A stretch of 64,000 nt of DNA from Exiguobacterium aurantiacum DSM 6208 (GCF_000702585.1 NZ_JNIQ01000001.1:418501-482500), one strand, 5' to 3'; positions 44,692 to 54,754 are shown, counted from the first letter of the stretch. Numbers and translations are program-made. The notes: a model not told the origin generated them from the letters alone.

Positions 44692-45622
44692 CTCCAGGCG
44701 CTCCTTTAGTCGATGTGGTCGGCGACATCATGACCGTACGTGGATACGGAATTTCGATTCCACGCTCGTCTAATCCCGCTTTCAATTCTTTGTGTAAGAT
44801 GCGGCCGGCCGCGAAGTGTTGCGTCGGCGGCACTTCGGCCATGAGGCGATAGACGACTTCTGACGGTCCGAGCGACTGTACGCCCGCGAGCGTGATCGGT
44901 TCGATGAACAAATCATGATATTTTTCTTCGACCGTCTTCGCGATCTCTTTCAACGCTTTTTCGACGTTCGCCATATCTTCTTCATAGGCGACACCGATAT
45001 CAACGACCGCGACGCTGTTTTCAAGTGAGTAGTTCGTCACTTGCATGATCTGTCCGTTCGGGATAATCGTCACTTGCCCGTTCAACCCTTTCAACTTCGT
45101 CGTCCGGATCCCGACTTCGATGACGGTCCCATCGACTTGTTGGTTCAACTTGACGTAATCACCATTCTTATATTGGTTTTCAAAAATGATGAACGCGCCC
45201 GTGATGACGTCTTTCACCAAGTTTTGTGCCCCAAACGAGATGGCGAGACCGGCGACCCCGGCCGATGCGATCAAACCAGCGATGTTGACGCCGAACTGGC
45301 CGAGTACCGTCAAAATCATGACGAGACCGAGCACGTAACGGATCGTGTTTTGTGCCAGTTTCAACAGCGTCTCGTTTTGCCGTTGGGCGACGATATTATC
45401 TTCATGGATTTTGCGCAACGTGAAGACGCGCTGCACCATCGATGTTAAGATGCGCGACGCGACGTAGAGCGCCAAGATAATGAGGGCGACCCCGACCAAT
45501 TTAAAGCCGAACCCGATCCACATCTCGGTGTCTTGGAAATAAGCGACGAACCGGTTGACGTTCTCAATCGTCTGATCCGCCACCGTCGTCAAATCAGTTG
45601 GTTCTGTATTTTGTGAAGCCAT
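44681..45622 (-). CDS. mscS: Small-conductance mechanosensitive channel (MscS family)
   Basis: 313 aa. Three membrane helices (about 38-60, 85-105, 110-140); the pore helix GLIASAGVAGLAISFGAQNLVKD carries the Ala/Gly packing pattern of MscS TM3. Soluble beta domain with YKNGDYVKLN...VIEVGIRTTKLKGLNGQVTIIPNG. Releases ions under osmotic down-shock. ATG 45622 with GAGGTG upstream; the frame is open to 45688 but the extra part is not family-like. Confidence 0.93.
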   Translation of the reverse strand: MASQNTEPTDLTTVADQTIENVNRFVAYFQDTEMWIGFGFKLVGVALIILALYVASRILTSMVQRVFTLRKIHEDNIVAQRQNETLLKLAQNTIRYVLGLVMILTVLGQFGVNIAGLIASAGVAGLAISFGAQNLVKDVITGAFIIFENQYKNGDYVKLNQQVDGTVIEVGIRTTKLKGLNGQVTIIPNGQIMQVTNYSLENSVAVVDIGVAYEEDMANVEKALKEIAKTVEEKYHDLFIEPITLAGVQSLGPSEVVYRLMAEVPPTQHFAAGRILHKELKAGLDERGIEIPYPRTVMMSPTTSTKGAPGDAS

Positions 45623-45793
45623 GTTTTCACCTCGTAAAGTCGTAGATTCTAACCCATCAAACCATAGTTCACGACTTTTCTCAAACACTACATCTAGACG
45701 TTATAAGTTTCATTGTTTTGGGAATGGATTAATACGGTATTTTTCAGCCAAGACAACTAGACGCCCTGCAGCTCAGAAGAGAGGATGAGATTC

Positions 45794-46420
45794 ATGCCGT
45801 TTCGCCTAAAACCTCATAAACCATATTCCTTCTTCATCGAACATACTGAACGGAATGGATCCAGCCTGTTTGCCGATCAACTCCACGACCAGTTGGCGAG
45901 CGAAGCGCACCGCCCTATCGTCCTCGTCTGTATCGGATCCGACCGCTCGACCGGAGACTCGCTCGGTCCGCTCGTCGGTACGTTTCTTGAAGAGCGGGCA
46001 GTCCGCAACTTATACGTGTACGGGACGTTGACCAAACCGGTTCACGCGTTGAACTTGGTCGAAACGCTTCATGAAGTTCAAACACGGTTCCACCGTCCTT
46101 TGATTATCGCCATCGATGCTTGTCTCGGCCGCTTGTCGAGCGTCGGTTACGTCTTTTTCTCAGAAGGCCCGCTCGCACCCGGTGCCGGTGTGCAAAAAGA
46201 GTTGCCTTCGGTCGGCGAGTACAACATTAAGGCCGTCGTCAACGTGAGCGGCTTTATGGAGATGATGATTCTGCAGAACACCCGCCTCCACCTCGTCTAT
46301 GAGCTCGCCCGTTTCATCACGGAAGGGTTCGCCGAATTTGACGCCCGCGTCAATCGTTTGCACCATGAGGAAGCCGCCATTACGAGGCTCCGTCAGTCAC
46401 GGGATGAGTCAAAATCTTGA
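45794..46420 (+). CDS. yyaC: YyaC / DUF1256 (GPR-related) protein
   Basis: 208 aa. The family is related to the germination protease GPR: VLVCIGSDRSTGDSLGPLVGTFL and IAIDACLGRLSSVG provide the conserved Asp pair, followed by PGAGVQKELPSVGEYNIKAVVNVSGFMEMMILQNTRL. In B. subtilis yyaC is expressed in the forespore. ATG 45794 is preferred over 45785 because GAGAGG is then properly spaced. Convergent with parB, overlapping its 3' end by 28 bp; the position between parB and yyaD/mscS is the Bacillus one. Confidence 0.92.
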   Translation: MPFRLKPHKPYSFFIEHTERNGSSLFADQLHDQLASEAHRPIVLVCIGSDRSTGDSLGPLVGTFLEERAVRNLYVYGTLTKPVHALNLVETLHEVQTRFHRPLIIAIDACLGRLSSVGYVFFSEGPLAPGAGVQKELPSVGEYNIKAVVNVSGFMEMMILQNTRLHLVYELARFITEGFAEFDARVNRLHHEEAAITRLRQSRDESKS

Positions 46421-47175
46421 GGTGACAACAGTGTCAGCAGATGCTCAAGGTCATCTTGCGAGAAATATTTCAACTCGAGGACGCCGCCTTTACGTCGCGG
46501 CCGGATCGAGACATCCATCTGAAGACGTTCTGCTAGTACCGCCTCGACGGCTTCGACGTCGGCGTTCGAGCGTTTGAGCGTCTTTTTTGCTGTGCGCTCT
46601 TTTTGTAAGAAACGCTCGAGACGTCGAACCGTCCACTGCTCGGCGATGACCCGTCTGGCAATTTGCTCCATCGCTTGAACAGACTTCATCCCCGTAATGG
46701 CGCGGGCATGTCCCATCGTCAACTCCCCGACCATGACGGCGTGCTGAACGGCACTCGGCAACCGAAGGAGGCGCAAGCTGTTCGTCACGTGGCTTCGGCT
46801 TTTCCCGACACGTTCCGCCAACTGTTGTTGCGTCAAACCGAGTGTCTGCATGAGCTGTTCATAGGCGAGTGCCTCTTCAATCGCGTTCAAGTCCGCGCGC
46901 TGAATGTTCTCGATGAGGGCAAGCTCCATGACCCGGTCTGAATCCGCCGTCACGATCAGTGCCGGGATGTCTGACTTTCCGGCCAATTGCGCCGCTTGAT
47001 AACGACGTTCACCGGCAATGATCTCATAAAAACCGCTCGCCTTTCGAACGACGATCGGTTGCAGCACTCCGTATCGTTCAATTGACTGACGCAGTTCATC
47101 GAGTTTCTCTGGTTCGAATTGTTTTCGGGGCTGATTCGGGTTCGGACGAATGAACTTGATCGGTAGCCGTTCCAT
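46393..47175 (-). CDS. parB: Chromosome partitioning protein ParB (Spo0J)
   Basis: 260 aa CTP-dependent clamp on parS. N-terminal CTP-binding motifs RPNPNQPRKQF, GERRYQAAQLAG (the G-E-R-R-x-x-A) and ENIQRADLNAIEEA; HTH LTQQQLAERVGKSRSHVTNSLRLL. C-terminal dimer domain from about 195. Directly behind noc (44 bp) with no soj between them. Two parS sites lie in the window. Confidence 0.95.
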   Translation of the reverse strand: MERLPIKFIRPNPNQPRKQFEPEKLDELRQSIERYGVLQPIVVRKASGFYEIIAGERRYQAAQLAGKSDIPALIVTADSDRVMELALIENIQRADLNAIEEALAYEQLMQTLGLTQQQLAERVGKSRSHVTNSLRLLRLPSAVQHAVMVGELTMGHARAITGMKSVQAMEQIARRVIAEQWTVRRLERFLQKERTAKKTLKRSNADVEAVEAVLAERLQMDVSIRPRRKGGVLELKYFSQDDLEHLLTLLSPQDFDSSRD

Positions 47176-47219
47176 ATGCGTTCCTCCTTATTCGTACAAC
47201 GATTGAAAAAAGCACGGGC

Positions 47220-48107
47220 TCACTTTTGTGGCCGTGCTTTAGGGATTCGAATTCGAATCTCGACGAACCCGTCTTCTTCGACTTCTTCAGTTTCGACTTC
47301 GATACCTGTCTTACCGATCAGTTCGACCGAGTCGCGAATCGTGTTAATGGCGATACGCGTGTCTCGCGCGAAACTTTTCGTCCGGCGATGCCGTTTCTTT
47401 GGCTTCCGCTTTTCTTCTTCGATCGGTGACAACAAAAGTTCGACACGCGCTTCTGTCTCTTTAACGTTGTATTCCTGTTCGATGATTTCGACGAGCACGT
47501 CAAGCTGCAGATGCGGATCTTTCAACGGCAACAAAGCGCGCGCATGGCGTTCGTTGATTTGACGATCGCGCAGACATTGCTTCACATCTTCAGGAAGTTT
47601 CAACAGACGCAGCTTGTTTGCGATCGTTGATTGACTCTTGCCTAGACTTTTGGCGAGTGCGGCTTGTGTCAAGCCGTTCATTGCCAAGAGACGTTCGTAC
47701 GCTTCCGCTTCTTCAATCGGACTGAGCTGTTCTCGTTGCAAGTTCTCGATCAGCGCGAGCGCGGCGGTCGTATCGTCATCCATATCACGCACGATGGCGG
47801 GAATCGACGACCATCCGAGCGATTTGGCCGCACGAAAACGCCGCTCCCCGGCGATGATTTCATAACGGTCGAGTTCGACCCGTCTGACGACGATCGGTTG
47901 GAGCAGACCGTGCTCTTGAATCGTCACGGCCAGTTCTTCAATCTTGGCCGGCTCGAACACTTTACGCGGTTGATAGCGGTTCGGAAGCAAAAGTGACAAT
48001 TGGATCTCTTCGACTTGGTCGTGCGGTTTGACTTGTGCCATTTCCGTAACGGCCACTTCTTCTCGATTCCCAAACCACTTGGCAAATGTTTTCTTCAACG
48101 TCGGCAC
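47220..48107 (-). CDS. noc: Nucleoid occlusion protein Noc
   Basis: 295 aa ParB paralogue. N-terminal amphipathic helix KKTFAKWFG for membrane attachment, LLPNRYQPRKVF, GERRFRAAKSLG and ENLQREQLSPIEEAEAYERL, HTH LTQAALAKSLGKSQSTIANKLRLLKLP. Blocks division over the nucleoid by spreading from NBS sites. The N-terminal helix and place behind rsmG distinguish it from Spo0J. Confidence 0.94.
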   Translation of the reverse strand: MPTLKKTFAKWFGNREEVAVTEMAQVKPHDQVEEIQLSLLLPNRYQPRKVFEPAKIEELAVTIQEHGLLQPIVVRRVELDRYEIIAGERRFRAAKSLGWSSIPAIVRDMDDDTTAALALIENLQREQLSPIEEAEAYERLLAMNGLTQAALAKSLGKSQSTIANKLRLLKLPEDVKQCLRDRQINERHARALLPLKDPHLQLDVLVEIIEQEYNVKETEARVELLLSPIEEEKRKPKKRHRRTKSFARDTRIAINTIRDSVELIGKTGIEVETEEVEEDGFVEIRIRIPKARPQK

Positions 48108-48116
48108 CCCTTATGT

Positions 48117-48150
48117 AAAAAAATAAGCAGACTCCCACCGGAATCTGCTT
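48117..48150 (-). terminator. Terminator of mnmE-mnmG-rsmG
   Basis: AAGCAGATTCC / GGGAGTCTGCTT stem (11 bp, one wobble), then TTATTTTTTTAC on the minus strand. Lies between parS 48153..48168 and noc. Confidence 0.88.
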
Positions 48151-48152
48151 TT

Positions 48153-48168
48153 AGTTTCACGTGAAACA
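48153..48168. other. parS site (15/16)
   Basis: AGTTTCACGTGAAACA against TGTTNCACGTGAAACA; one base differs at the outer edge. Intergenic, between the rsmG stop and its terminator, some 7.5-9 kb from oriC. Confidence 0.88.
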
Positions 48169-48175
48169 CTATTGC

Positions 48176-48892
48176 TCAGATTAGTGGCTCTTTCGCCGGT
48201 GTCCCCGCCTTACGCGGATATTTCCCGGGCGTTTTTCGTAATTTATCTACAATTACGATATTACGCTCACTCATCTCTCCTGGCAATAGGAACTGGTGTG
48301 TCGCTTTTACTTCTCCACCAAGCACGCCCAAGGCGTTTTTCGCGTCTACGAGCTCGTCTGAAACTTTCGCCGCTTTGAGCGCTACGAACGTTCCACCGAC
48401 TTTCGCGAGCGGTAAACAGTACTCGGCGAGCACCGTCATCCGGGCGACGGCACGAGCCGTCACGACATCAAATTGCTCACGAAACTTTTTATTTTTTCCG
48501 AACTCTTCGGCGCGTCCATGATGGAAAGCGACCCCTTCGAGCTCAAGGGCGAGCGCGAGCTCGTTCAAAAACGTGATGCGTTTGTTGAGCGAGTCGATAA
48601 TCGTCACATGGAGGTGGGGGAACAAAATCTTGAGCGGTAAGCTCGGGAACCCCGCCCCAGCGCCGACGTCGCACACCGTCTCGACGTCGTTAAAGTCAAA
48701 ATGAAACGCCGCGCTGAGCGAGTCATAAAAATGCTTCAAGTAAACTTCTTCTTTGTCCGTGATCGCTGTCAAATTCATCTTCTCGTTCCATTCGACGAGC
48801 ATCTCGAAATAACGTTCGAACTGAGCAAGTTGCTTCTCGCTCAATTCGAACCCTTCTGCCTGTAACGCCTCAATAAATTGGGATTCGTTCAT
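48176..48892 (-). CDS. rsmG: 16S rRNA (guanine-527-N7)-methyltransferase
   Basis: 238 aa. SAM site [44 protein letters not shown] and [12 protein letters not shown] are family blocks. ATG 48892 with GGAG upstream, 4 bp after the mnmG stop. Loss of RsmG gives low-level streptomycin resistance in other bacteria; the gene is intact here. Confidence 0.95.
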   Translation of the reverse strand: MNESQFIEALQAEGFELSEKQLAQFERYFEMLVEWNEKMNLTAITDKEEVYLKHFYDSLSAAFHFDFNDVETVCDVGAGAGFPSLPLKILFPHLHVTIIDSLNKRITFLNELALALELEGVAFHHGRAEEFGKNKKFREQFDVVTARAVARMTVLAEYCLPLAKVGGTFVALKAAKVSDELVDAKNALGVLGGEVKATHQFLLPGEMSERNIVIVDKLRKTPGKYPRKAGTPAKEPLI

Positions 48893-48896
48893 CGTC

Positions 48897-50783
48897 TCAC
48901 TCCACCGTCGCGTATTGTCCTTGCTCGATGTAGACAAGAAGGATCGACACGTCGGCCGGGTTTACCCCAGAAATACGTGACGCTTGTCCAATCGAGAGCG
49001 GACGAACTTGTTTCAATTTCTGTTTCGCTTCTGTTGCCAACCCGCCGATCGCATCGTAATCAAGGTTTTCTGGAATGCGTTTTTCTTCCATCCGACGCAT
49101 TTTCTCAACTTGTTCAAGTTGTTTTGAGATATAGCCCTCATACTTCACTTGAATCTCGACTTGTTCGGCCACGTCTAGCGGCAACTCGACCGGGGCCGGA
49201 ACGACCGTCATGAGCGCCTCATACGTGACTTCAGGACGCTTCAACAAGATGTTGGCATGCGTCGCCTCTTTCAACGGGTTCGCCCCAAGCGCCTCGAGCA
49301 TCGCGTTCACTTCCGGCGTCGGTTTGACGACGAGCGTCTCTAACCGTTTCACTTCTTTGGCGATCGCTTCCCGCTTTTCGCTCAGTTGCGCATGACGTTC
49401 TTCCGACAGAAGACCGATGTCATAACCGATGTCGCTGAGTCGGAGGTCAGCGTTGTCGTGACGTAACAGCAACCGGTACTCGGCACGTGACGTGAGCAGA
49501 CGATACGGTTCGTTCGTCCCTTTCGTCACGAGATCGTCGATCAAGACACCGATATACGCTTGAGACCGGTCCAAGATGACCGAATCTTTTCCGAGCACTT
49601 TGCACGCGGCGTTGATGCCGGCCATGACGCCTTGTCCGGCCGCCTCTTCATATCCGCTCGTGCCGTTGATTTGGCCCGCTGTGAACAGGCCTTCGATCGC
49701 TTTCGTCTCGAGCGTCGGCCACAGTTGTGTCGGGACGACCGCATCGTACTCGATCGCATAACCCGGACGCATCATCTCTGAGTTCTCAAGTCCAGGAATC
49801 GTCCGTAGCATCTGATGTTGAACGTCTTCTGGCATACTCGTCGAGAAGCCTTGGACGTAAATCTCTTCCGTATCTCGACCTTCCGGCTCCAGGAAGATTT
49901 GGTGGCGCGGTTTGTCGTTGAAACGCACGACTTTATCTTCAATCGATGGACAGTAGCGTGGACCCGTTCCTTTGATGGCGCCCGAGTACATCGGAGAACG
50001 ATGCAAGTTCTCGTCGATCAATTGATGTGTCCGTTCGCTCGTGTACGTGAGCCAGCACGGAATCTGTTCAATCGGATCGAGATCTTTCGACGTGTACGAG
50101 AACAGGGACGGGTTATCATCGCCCGGTTGAATCTCTGTCTTCGAATAATCGATCGTTTTCCCGTCGATGCGGGGCGGTGTACCAGTTTTAAAACGGACGA
50201 GCTCGATACCGAGTTCTTCTAAATGCTTCGATAGCTCGACCGACGGCATCTGGTTGTTCGGTCCGCTCTCATACGACAGCTCACCGATGATGATTTGACC
50301 GCGCATGAACGTACCTGTCGTGACGATGACCGCCTTTGAACGATATTCCGATCCTGTGTTCGTCACGACGCCGGCCACTTTCCCGTCTTCGATAATAAAG
50401 CGTTCGACGAGCGCTTGACGAAGGAGCAAGTTCGGTTCGTCCTCGAGCACTTTCTTCATATGATTCTGATATTGGAACTTGTCCGCCTGGGCCCGTAACG
50501 CCCGTACCGCCGGCCCTTTTGATGTGTTGAGCATCTTCATTTGAATGTACGTCGCGTCAATCGCTTTTGCCATCTCGCCGCCGAGGGCATCGATTTCGCG
50601 CACGACGATCCCTTTCGCCGGGCCGCCAATCGATGGATTGCAGTACATGAATCCGACCATATCCGGGTTCATCGTCAACATCGCCGTTTTCGCGCCCATG
50701 CGCGCCGATGCGAGTGCCGCCTCGATTCCGGCGTGACCGGCTCCGATGACGATAACGTCAAACTCGCCTGCCGTATAAGCCAT
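48897..50783 (-). CDS. mnmG: tRNA U34 carboxymethylaminomethyl-modification protein MnmG (GidA)
   Basis: 628 aa FAD enzyme that works with MnmE on the wobble uridine of certain tRNAs. FAD motif [51 protein letters not shown], and the C-terminal helical domain with [18 protein letters not shown] and [16 protein letters not shown]. 15 bp behind mnmE. Confidence 0.97.
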   Translation of the reverse strand: MAYTAGEFDVIVIGAGHAGIEAALASARMGAKTAMLTMNPDMVGFMYCNPSIGGPAKGIVVREIDALGGEMAKAIDATYIQMKMLNTSKGPAVRALRAQADKFQYQNHMKKVLEDEPNLLLRQALVERFIIEDGKVAGVVTNTGSEYRSKAVIVTTGTFMRGQIIIGELSYESGPNNQMPSVELSKHLEELGIELVRFKTGTPPRIDGKTIDYSKTEIQPGDDNPSLFSYTSKDLDPIEQIPCWLTYTSERTHQLIDENLHRSPMYSGAIKGTGPRYCPSIEDKVVRFNDKPRHQIFLEPEGRDTEEIYVQGFSTSMPEDVQHQMLRTIPGLENSEMMRPGYAIEYDAVVPTQLWPTLETKAIEGLFTAGQINGTSGYEEAAGQGVMAGINAACKVLGKDSVILDRSQAYIGVLIDDLVTKGTNEPYRLLTSRAEYRLLLRHDNADLRLSDIGYDIGLLSEERHAQLSEKREAIAKEVKRLETLVVKPTPEVNAMLEALGANPLKEATHANILLKRPEVTYEALMTVVPAPVELPLDVAEQVEIQVKYEGYISKQLEQVEKMRRMEEKRIPENLDYDAIGGLATEAKQKLKQVRPLSIGQASRISGVNPADVSILLVYIEQGQYATVE

Positions 50784-50798
50784 ATTATTTCCTCCTTC

Positions 50799-52181
50799 TT
50801 ATTTACCAAGACAAAACTGTGAAAAGAGTTGATCGATCAAACTCTCTTGAACCGTATCCCCATTGATTTCACCGAGTGTATCCCACGCCCGGCGTAAATC
50901 GATTTGGACCATATCAATCGGCATATTCATCAAGGCGCTTCCGAGCGCCTCATCAATTTGTTCGATCGTTCGTTTAATGAGTTGAATGTGTCGCGCATTC
51001 GAAATGTATGTCATATCTTGCGATTCGACACCTTTAGCGAAGAACAAGTTCGAAATTGCCTTCTCTAGCGCGTCAATTCCTTCTTCGAGCAAGAGTGAAG
51101 TCGCAACAATCGGACGTCCGGCCGCTAGTTTCTCTAGCTTAGAAGAATCCATGTTTTGTGGCAAGTCCGTCTTGTTGATGATGATGATCGCATTCATTCC
51201 GGCAATCGCCTCAAACAGTGCCTCGTCCTCGACCGTCAATCCTTCGTGGCCGTTCAAGACGAGCAGAATCAAATCGGCTCCCGCGAGTGCTTTCCGTGAT
51301 TTCTCCACGCCAATCCGTTCCACGATATCTTCCGTCTCACGAATACCGGCCGTATCAATCAGCTTAAGTGGCACACCTTTCACGTTCACATACTCTTCAA
51401 TCGTGTCACGCGTCGTTCCAGCAATTTCGGTGACAATCGCTTTCGTCTCTTGGACGAGCGTGTTCATGAGTGACGATTTCCCAACGTTCGGGCGTCCGAT
51501 AATCGCTGTCGCGAGACCTTCCCGTAAGATTTTACCTTGGCGTGCCGTCTCGAGCAGTTGCTCGAGCACTCGCTTCACGTCGCCCGCCTTCTCTTCGACG
51601 ATCGCCTGCGTCATCTCTTCGGCATCATACTCTGGATAGTCGATATTTACTTCGACGGCTGCGATCGTTTCAAGCAACTGTTGACGCAAATCGCGCACGA
51701 GGCGAGATAAACGGCCTTCCATTTGCGACATGGCCACGTTCATGGCCCGATCGGTCTTTGCCCGAATCAAATCCATGACCGCCTCGGCCTGTGATAAATC
51801 GATGCGTCCGTTTAAAAAGGCGCGTTTCGTGAACTCGCCCGGTTCTGCTAATCGAATGTTCGGTTGTTCAAGGATCAACTCGAGGACACGATTGACGGCG
51901 ACAATCCCACCGTGGCAGTTGATTTCGACGACGTCTTCTCGCGTGAACGTCTTCGGCGCCCGCATGATACTGACCATCACTTCATCCACGACTTCATCTG
52001 TGTCAGGGCGTTTCAATTTGCCGTAATGAATCGTATGTGACTCGACTTCCGTCAAGTTTTTCCCAGAAAATACGCGCGCCACCGTCTCAACGGACTGGTC
52101 ACCGGACAAGCGGACGATTCCGATTGCCCCTTCTCCCATCGGTGTCGAGATGGCTGTAATCGTGTCAAACTCTAGCATCAT
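50799..52181 (-). CDS. mnmE: tRNA modification GTPase MnmE
   Basis: 460 aa. N-terminal tetrahydrofolate-binding domain ([21 protein letters not shown]), helical domain, inserted G domain with [12 protein letters not shown] (G1), [10 protein letters not shown] (G2), DTAGIRET (G3), NKTDL (G4), and the C-terminal CLGK box (x-C-x-G-K). ATG 52181 or 52178 both fit GGAGGG. First gene of mnmE-mnmG-rsmG. Confidence 0.96.
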   Translation of the reverse strand: MMLEFDTITAISTPMGEGAIGIVRLSGDQSVETVARVFSGKNLTEVESHTIHYGKLKRPDTDEVVDEVMVSIMRAPKTFTREDVVEINCHGGIVAVNRVLELILEQPNIRLAEPGEFTKRAFLNGRIDLSQAEAVMDLIRAKTDRAMNVAMSQMEGRLSRLVRDLRQQLLETIAAVEVNIDYPEYDAEEMTQAIVEEKAGDVKRVLEQLLETARQGKILREGLATAIIGRPNVGKSSLMNTLVQETKAIVTEIAGTTRDTIEEYVNVKGVPLKLIDTAGIRETEDIVERIGVEKSRKALAGADLILLVLNGHEGLTVEDEALFEAIAGMNAIIIINKTDLPQNMDSSKLEKLAAGRPIVATSLLLEEGIDALEKAISNLFFAKGVESQDMTYISNARHIQLIKRTIEQIDEALGSALMNMPIDMVQIDLRRAWDTLGEINGDTVQESLIDQLFSQFCLGK

Positions 52182-52348
52182 TCTTTCCCTCCAAACTTCC
52201 AAGCTTCTTCTATCATATGCATAACGAACCTACTATACACGATATTTGACTTGAACGAAAGGGTCGGACTTCTCACGATTCCGTTGCTTTCCATCGACTC
52301 ATTTTCGTACAATAAAGTAATATATTTCCAACGAAGGAGTGAAGTTTG

Positions 52349-53104
52349 ATGCGACAACAGCTAGCGATCCAACTGTTGACGGCGACGTTGCGTGAAGATG
52401 ACGCGGTCGAAGCGATTTTTTTGAAGGGATCGTTCGGACGTGGTGAAGGGGATGAACATTCCGACGTTGACTTGTACGTCCTTGTCGCCGACCGTCACCT
52501 CGATTCGTTTTTAACGCGACGGCGCGAACATCTCGCCGCGTATCGCCCGATTTTATTAACGGATGAGATTCACATCGTCGCCCCGCAACTGATCGTCGTG
52601 TATGACGACTTTTTACACGTCGACTTGTTCACAGTGACGATGGAGACGTTGAACGACCAAGACGACGTGACCATCCTCTATGACCCAAAACAACGACTGA
52701 AAGAACATCGCTCGACTTTGACGTTGGCGGACGATGCACTATTCAACCACACGTTCGATTCGATTTGGTTCTTCTTTCAATATACGAAAGCACGCGACCG
52801 AGGAAACGACGTCTGGGCGGTCGAGATGCTTCGTCAAGGTATGACTCACTTCGCGTACGTACTGGCCGCGCATCATGACCCTTCCCGTGCCTCGCTCGGA
52901 CTAAAAGACGTGGCCGCTCGGGAAGTGATCCCGCTCCGCAAATGGTATGAAGCGTTGACACCTTCACGCCACCCGATCGTTGCCAAGCACTATATCGCTC
53001 GGCTCGAGGAAGAGCAGGAGTTCTTCGAGACGATTCCCGGATTCAGTCACATCCGTTTATTCTGTAGTCAATTGATCCTGCGTGAAAAAAGCCGCCCTCA
53101 TTGA
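52349..53104 (+). CDS. Nucleotidyltransferase-domain protein, 251 aa
   Basis: N-terminal polymerase-beta-type nucleotidyltransferase: FLKGSFGRGEGDEHSDVDLYV (G-S-x10-D-x-D) with a third Asp in FLHVDLFTV, then a helical C-terminal domain (from about 140) resembling those of aminoglycoside nucleotidyltransferases and related enzymes. Substrate unknown, and resistance should not be assumed. Plus-strand gene inserted, with DUF308, where jag is usually found. ATG 52349 behind AAGGAG. The last codons form one arm of the terminator of the convergent gene. Confidence 0.75.
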   Translation: MRQQLAIQLLTATLREDDAVEAIFLKGSFGRGEGDEHSDVDLYVLVADRHLDSFLTRRREHLAAYRPILLTDEIHIVAPQLIVVYDDFLHVDLFTVTMETLNDQDDVTILYDPKQRLKEHRSTLTLADDALFNHTFDSIWFFFQYTKARDRGNDVWAVEMLRQGMTHFAYVLAAHHDPSRASLGLKDVAAREVIPLRKWYEALTPSRHPIVAKHYIARLEEEQEFFETIPGFSHIRLFCSQLILREKSRPH

Positions 53105-53111
53105 GGCGGCT
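53084..53111 (-). terminator. Terminator of the DUF308 gene
   Basis: AGCCGCCTCAA / TGAGGGCGGCT stem, then TTTTTTC on the minus strand; overlaps the stop of the convergent nucleotidyltransferase gene. Confidence 0.82.
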
Positions 53112-53115
53112 CGTT

Positions 53116-53658
53116 TCACATGGCTTCGCGTCTCGTGCGACGTAGCGTGAAGTAGAGGACTAACTCGATGATTCCGACGGCGATCAAAAATCCACCGAAC
53201 AATTGGAACAAGACGAGCAAACTGCTGAACGGATTCGTCAACATGAGGAGTCCGATGCCAATCCAGAGCAGACTCGTCACGAAGAAGTAAATCCAGTGGT
53301 CTGCCATCGTCCGCCGGTAACCGACAGCTTGGATGAGGCGAATGATGCCCCCGAATACGAATAGCAACCCGATGAATATCGGCAACAAGCTTGCGAGCGT
53401 CTCAGCAAAGAAATAGACGATGAGCGCCAGTAACAAGTAGACGATGCCCATAAAGAAAGACGGGGGGAGGCCGGCACGTTTATGACGCAACCCTTGAAAG
53501 ACGGCCCACAACCCTAGGACCGCCAAATAACCGGCGGCGACGTAGACGATGACGTCAAAGAAAAAACGAGGATTCAATAAAATAAACAGCCCGATTAAAA
53601 GATAGATACCTGCTTGCAGAAGTGTCGAGCGTTCCAACCGTTTGATGAGCGTCTCCAT
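53116..53658 (-). CDS. DUF308 (HdeD-like) membrane protein
   Basis: 180 aa with six hydrophobic helices in three pairs (about 14-32, 36-55, 68-84, 88-108, 123-140, 146-168), the triplicated two-helix DUF308/HdeD plan. Function unknown; E. coli HdeD is linked to acid stress. Basic C-terminus RRTRREAM. Located between yidC and mnmE on the minus strand, but separated from both by terminators or by a convergent gene. Confidence 0.78.
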   Translation of the reverse strand: METLIKRLERSTLLQAGIYLLIGLFILLNPRFFFDVIVYVAAGYLAVLGLWAVFQGLRHKRAGLPPSFFMGIVYLLLALIVYFFAETLASLLPIFIGLLFVFGGIIRLIQAVGYRRTMADHWIYFFVTSLLWIGIGLLMLTNPFSSLLVLFQLFGGFLIAVGIIELVLYFTLRRTRREAM

Positions 53659-53735
53659 CGTAAAGACTCCTTTCCACGTATGCGTTTAGCCCGTCCTTCT
53701 CCTATTCCCGCCTTTGGGGATCTTATATCTACACA

Positions 53736-53770
53736 AAAAAAGGCTGTGAATCTCGGATTCACAGCCTTTT
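53736..53770 (-). terminator. Terminator of yidC
   Basis: AAAGGCTGTGAATC / GATTCACAGCCTTT perfect 14-bp stem, CGA loop, followed by TTTT on the minus strand. Confidence 0.92.
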
Positions 53771-53774
53771 GGCA

Positions 53775-54635
53775 TTACTTACGTTTTTTCTTTTTGTTCT
53801 TCTTTTCTTCTTCCACGAGGGCGGCACGTTCTGCTTCTTTCGCCGCGATTTTCGCTTCAGCTTGCACTTTCATCTTCTCGCGCATCGGGAGCATGATCGC
53901 CATCGTCACGATGATCGAGATGATGTAGCCGACGACCCAGTACATCGAGAGGGCAGCCGGAAGCGTGATCGACATGACAAAGATCATGACCGGGAAGATG
54001 TAGAGCATCATTTTCAATTGCGGGTTTTGTTCTTGACCTGCCATCGAGATCTTCTGCTGCGCATACGTCAAAATCGCAGCAAGGATCGGCAAGATGAACG
54101 TCGGATCTGGTGCCCCGAGGTCGAACCAGAGGAAACGAGCTTCAAAGATTTCCGGCGTCCGACGGATCGCATCGTAGAACGCGAAAAGGATCGGCATTTG
54201 AATCAAGATTGGCAAACAACCTGCAAGCGGGTTGATTTGATACTCTTGATACATTTTCATCATTTCTTCTTGTAGCTTACGCTGTGTCTCTTGGTCTTTC
54301 GAGCTGTACTTCTCACGAAGCTTCAGCATTTCCGGTTGCAATACTTGCATCGCACCCATACTCTTCGTCTGCTTGATCATGAGCGGCAAAATTAATAGAC
54401 GTACAATGATCGTCGCGACGATAATCGAATACCCATACTGCCATGTACCACCAATCAAGTACGCAGCTTCTTTCAATAACCATGCAAGGGGCCAAACAAA
54501 GTATTTCGCCCAAAAGCCTTCTGTCTCAGCCGTGATCGGCTCTCCCTGGATCGTCGAAGGGTCGACACAACCGGCCATTAACAAAATGGCACCAGTCATA
54601 ACGGCTAACAATCCTAATTTCAGCTGTTTGCTCAT
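53775..54635 (-). CDS. yidC: Membrane protein insertase YidC (SpoIIIJ-type lipoprotein)
   Basis: 286 aa. Lipoprotein signal ending in LLMAGC (lipidated Cys), then five membrane helices; the hydrophilic groove Arg is in IIVRLLILPLMIKQTKSM, and LAGCLPILIQMPILFAFYDAIR and YWVVGYIISIIVTM are family blocks. Very basic C-terminal tail (KKNKKKKRK) that contacts ribosomes. ATG 54635 with AGGAGG. The usual next gene, jag, is missing. Confidence 0.95.
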   Translation of the reverse strand: MSKQLKLGLLAVMTGAILLMAGCVDPSTIQGEPITAETEGFWAKYFVWPLAWLLKEAAYLIGGTWQYGYSIIVATIIVRLLILPLMIKQTKSMGAMQVLQPEMLKLREKYSSKDQETQRKLQEEMMKMYQEYQINPLAGCLPILIQMPILFAFYDAIRRTPEIFEARFLWFDLGAPDPTFILPILAAILTYAQQKISMAGQEQNPQLKMMLYIFPVMIFVMSITLPAALSMYWVVGYIISIIVTMAIMLPMREKMKVQAEAKIAAKEAERAALVEEEKKNKKKKRK

Positions 54636-54754
54636 AGTTCCTCCTACACTTTCTGTATCGATTCTTTTTTGTTTCATCTCACGTCTATCGGTCAATCTTG
54701 GTTAGTTTACGTTATATATGAAAGAACGAGTCCGGATTGCAGTGGACGTTCGAC

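Noticed and set aside
48219..48232. Second Noc site in rsmG (ATTTCCCGGGCGTT)
   Set aside because: Only the left half matches; below a useful cut-off.
52349..53104. Aminoglycoside resistance gene
   Set aside because: Only the generic nucleotidyltransferase core is shared; chromosomal core location and no close resemblance to a known resistance enzyme.
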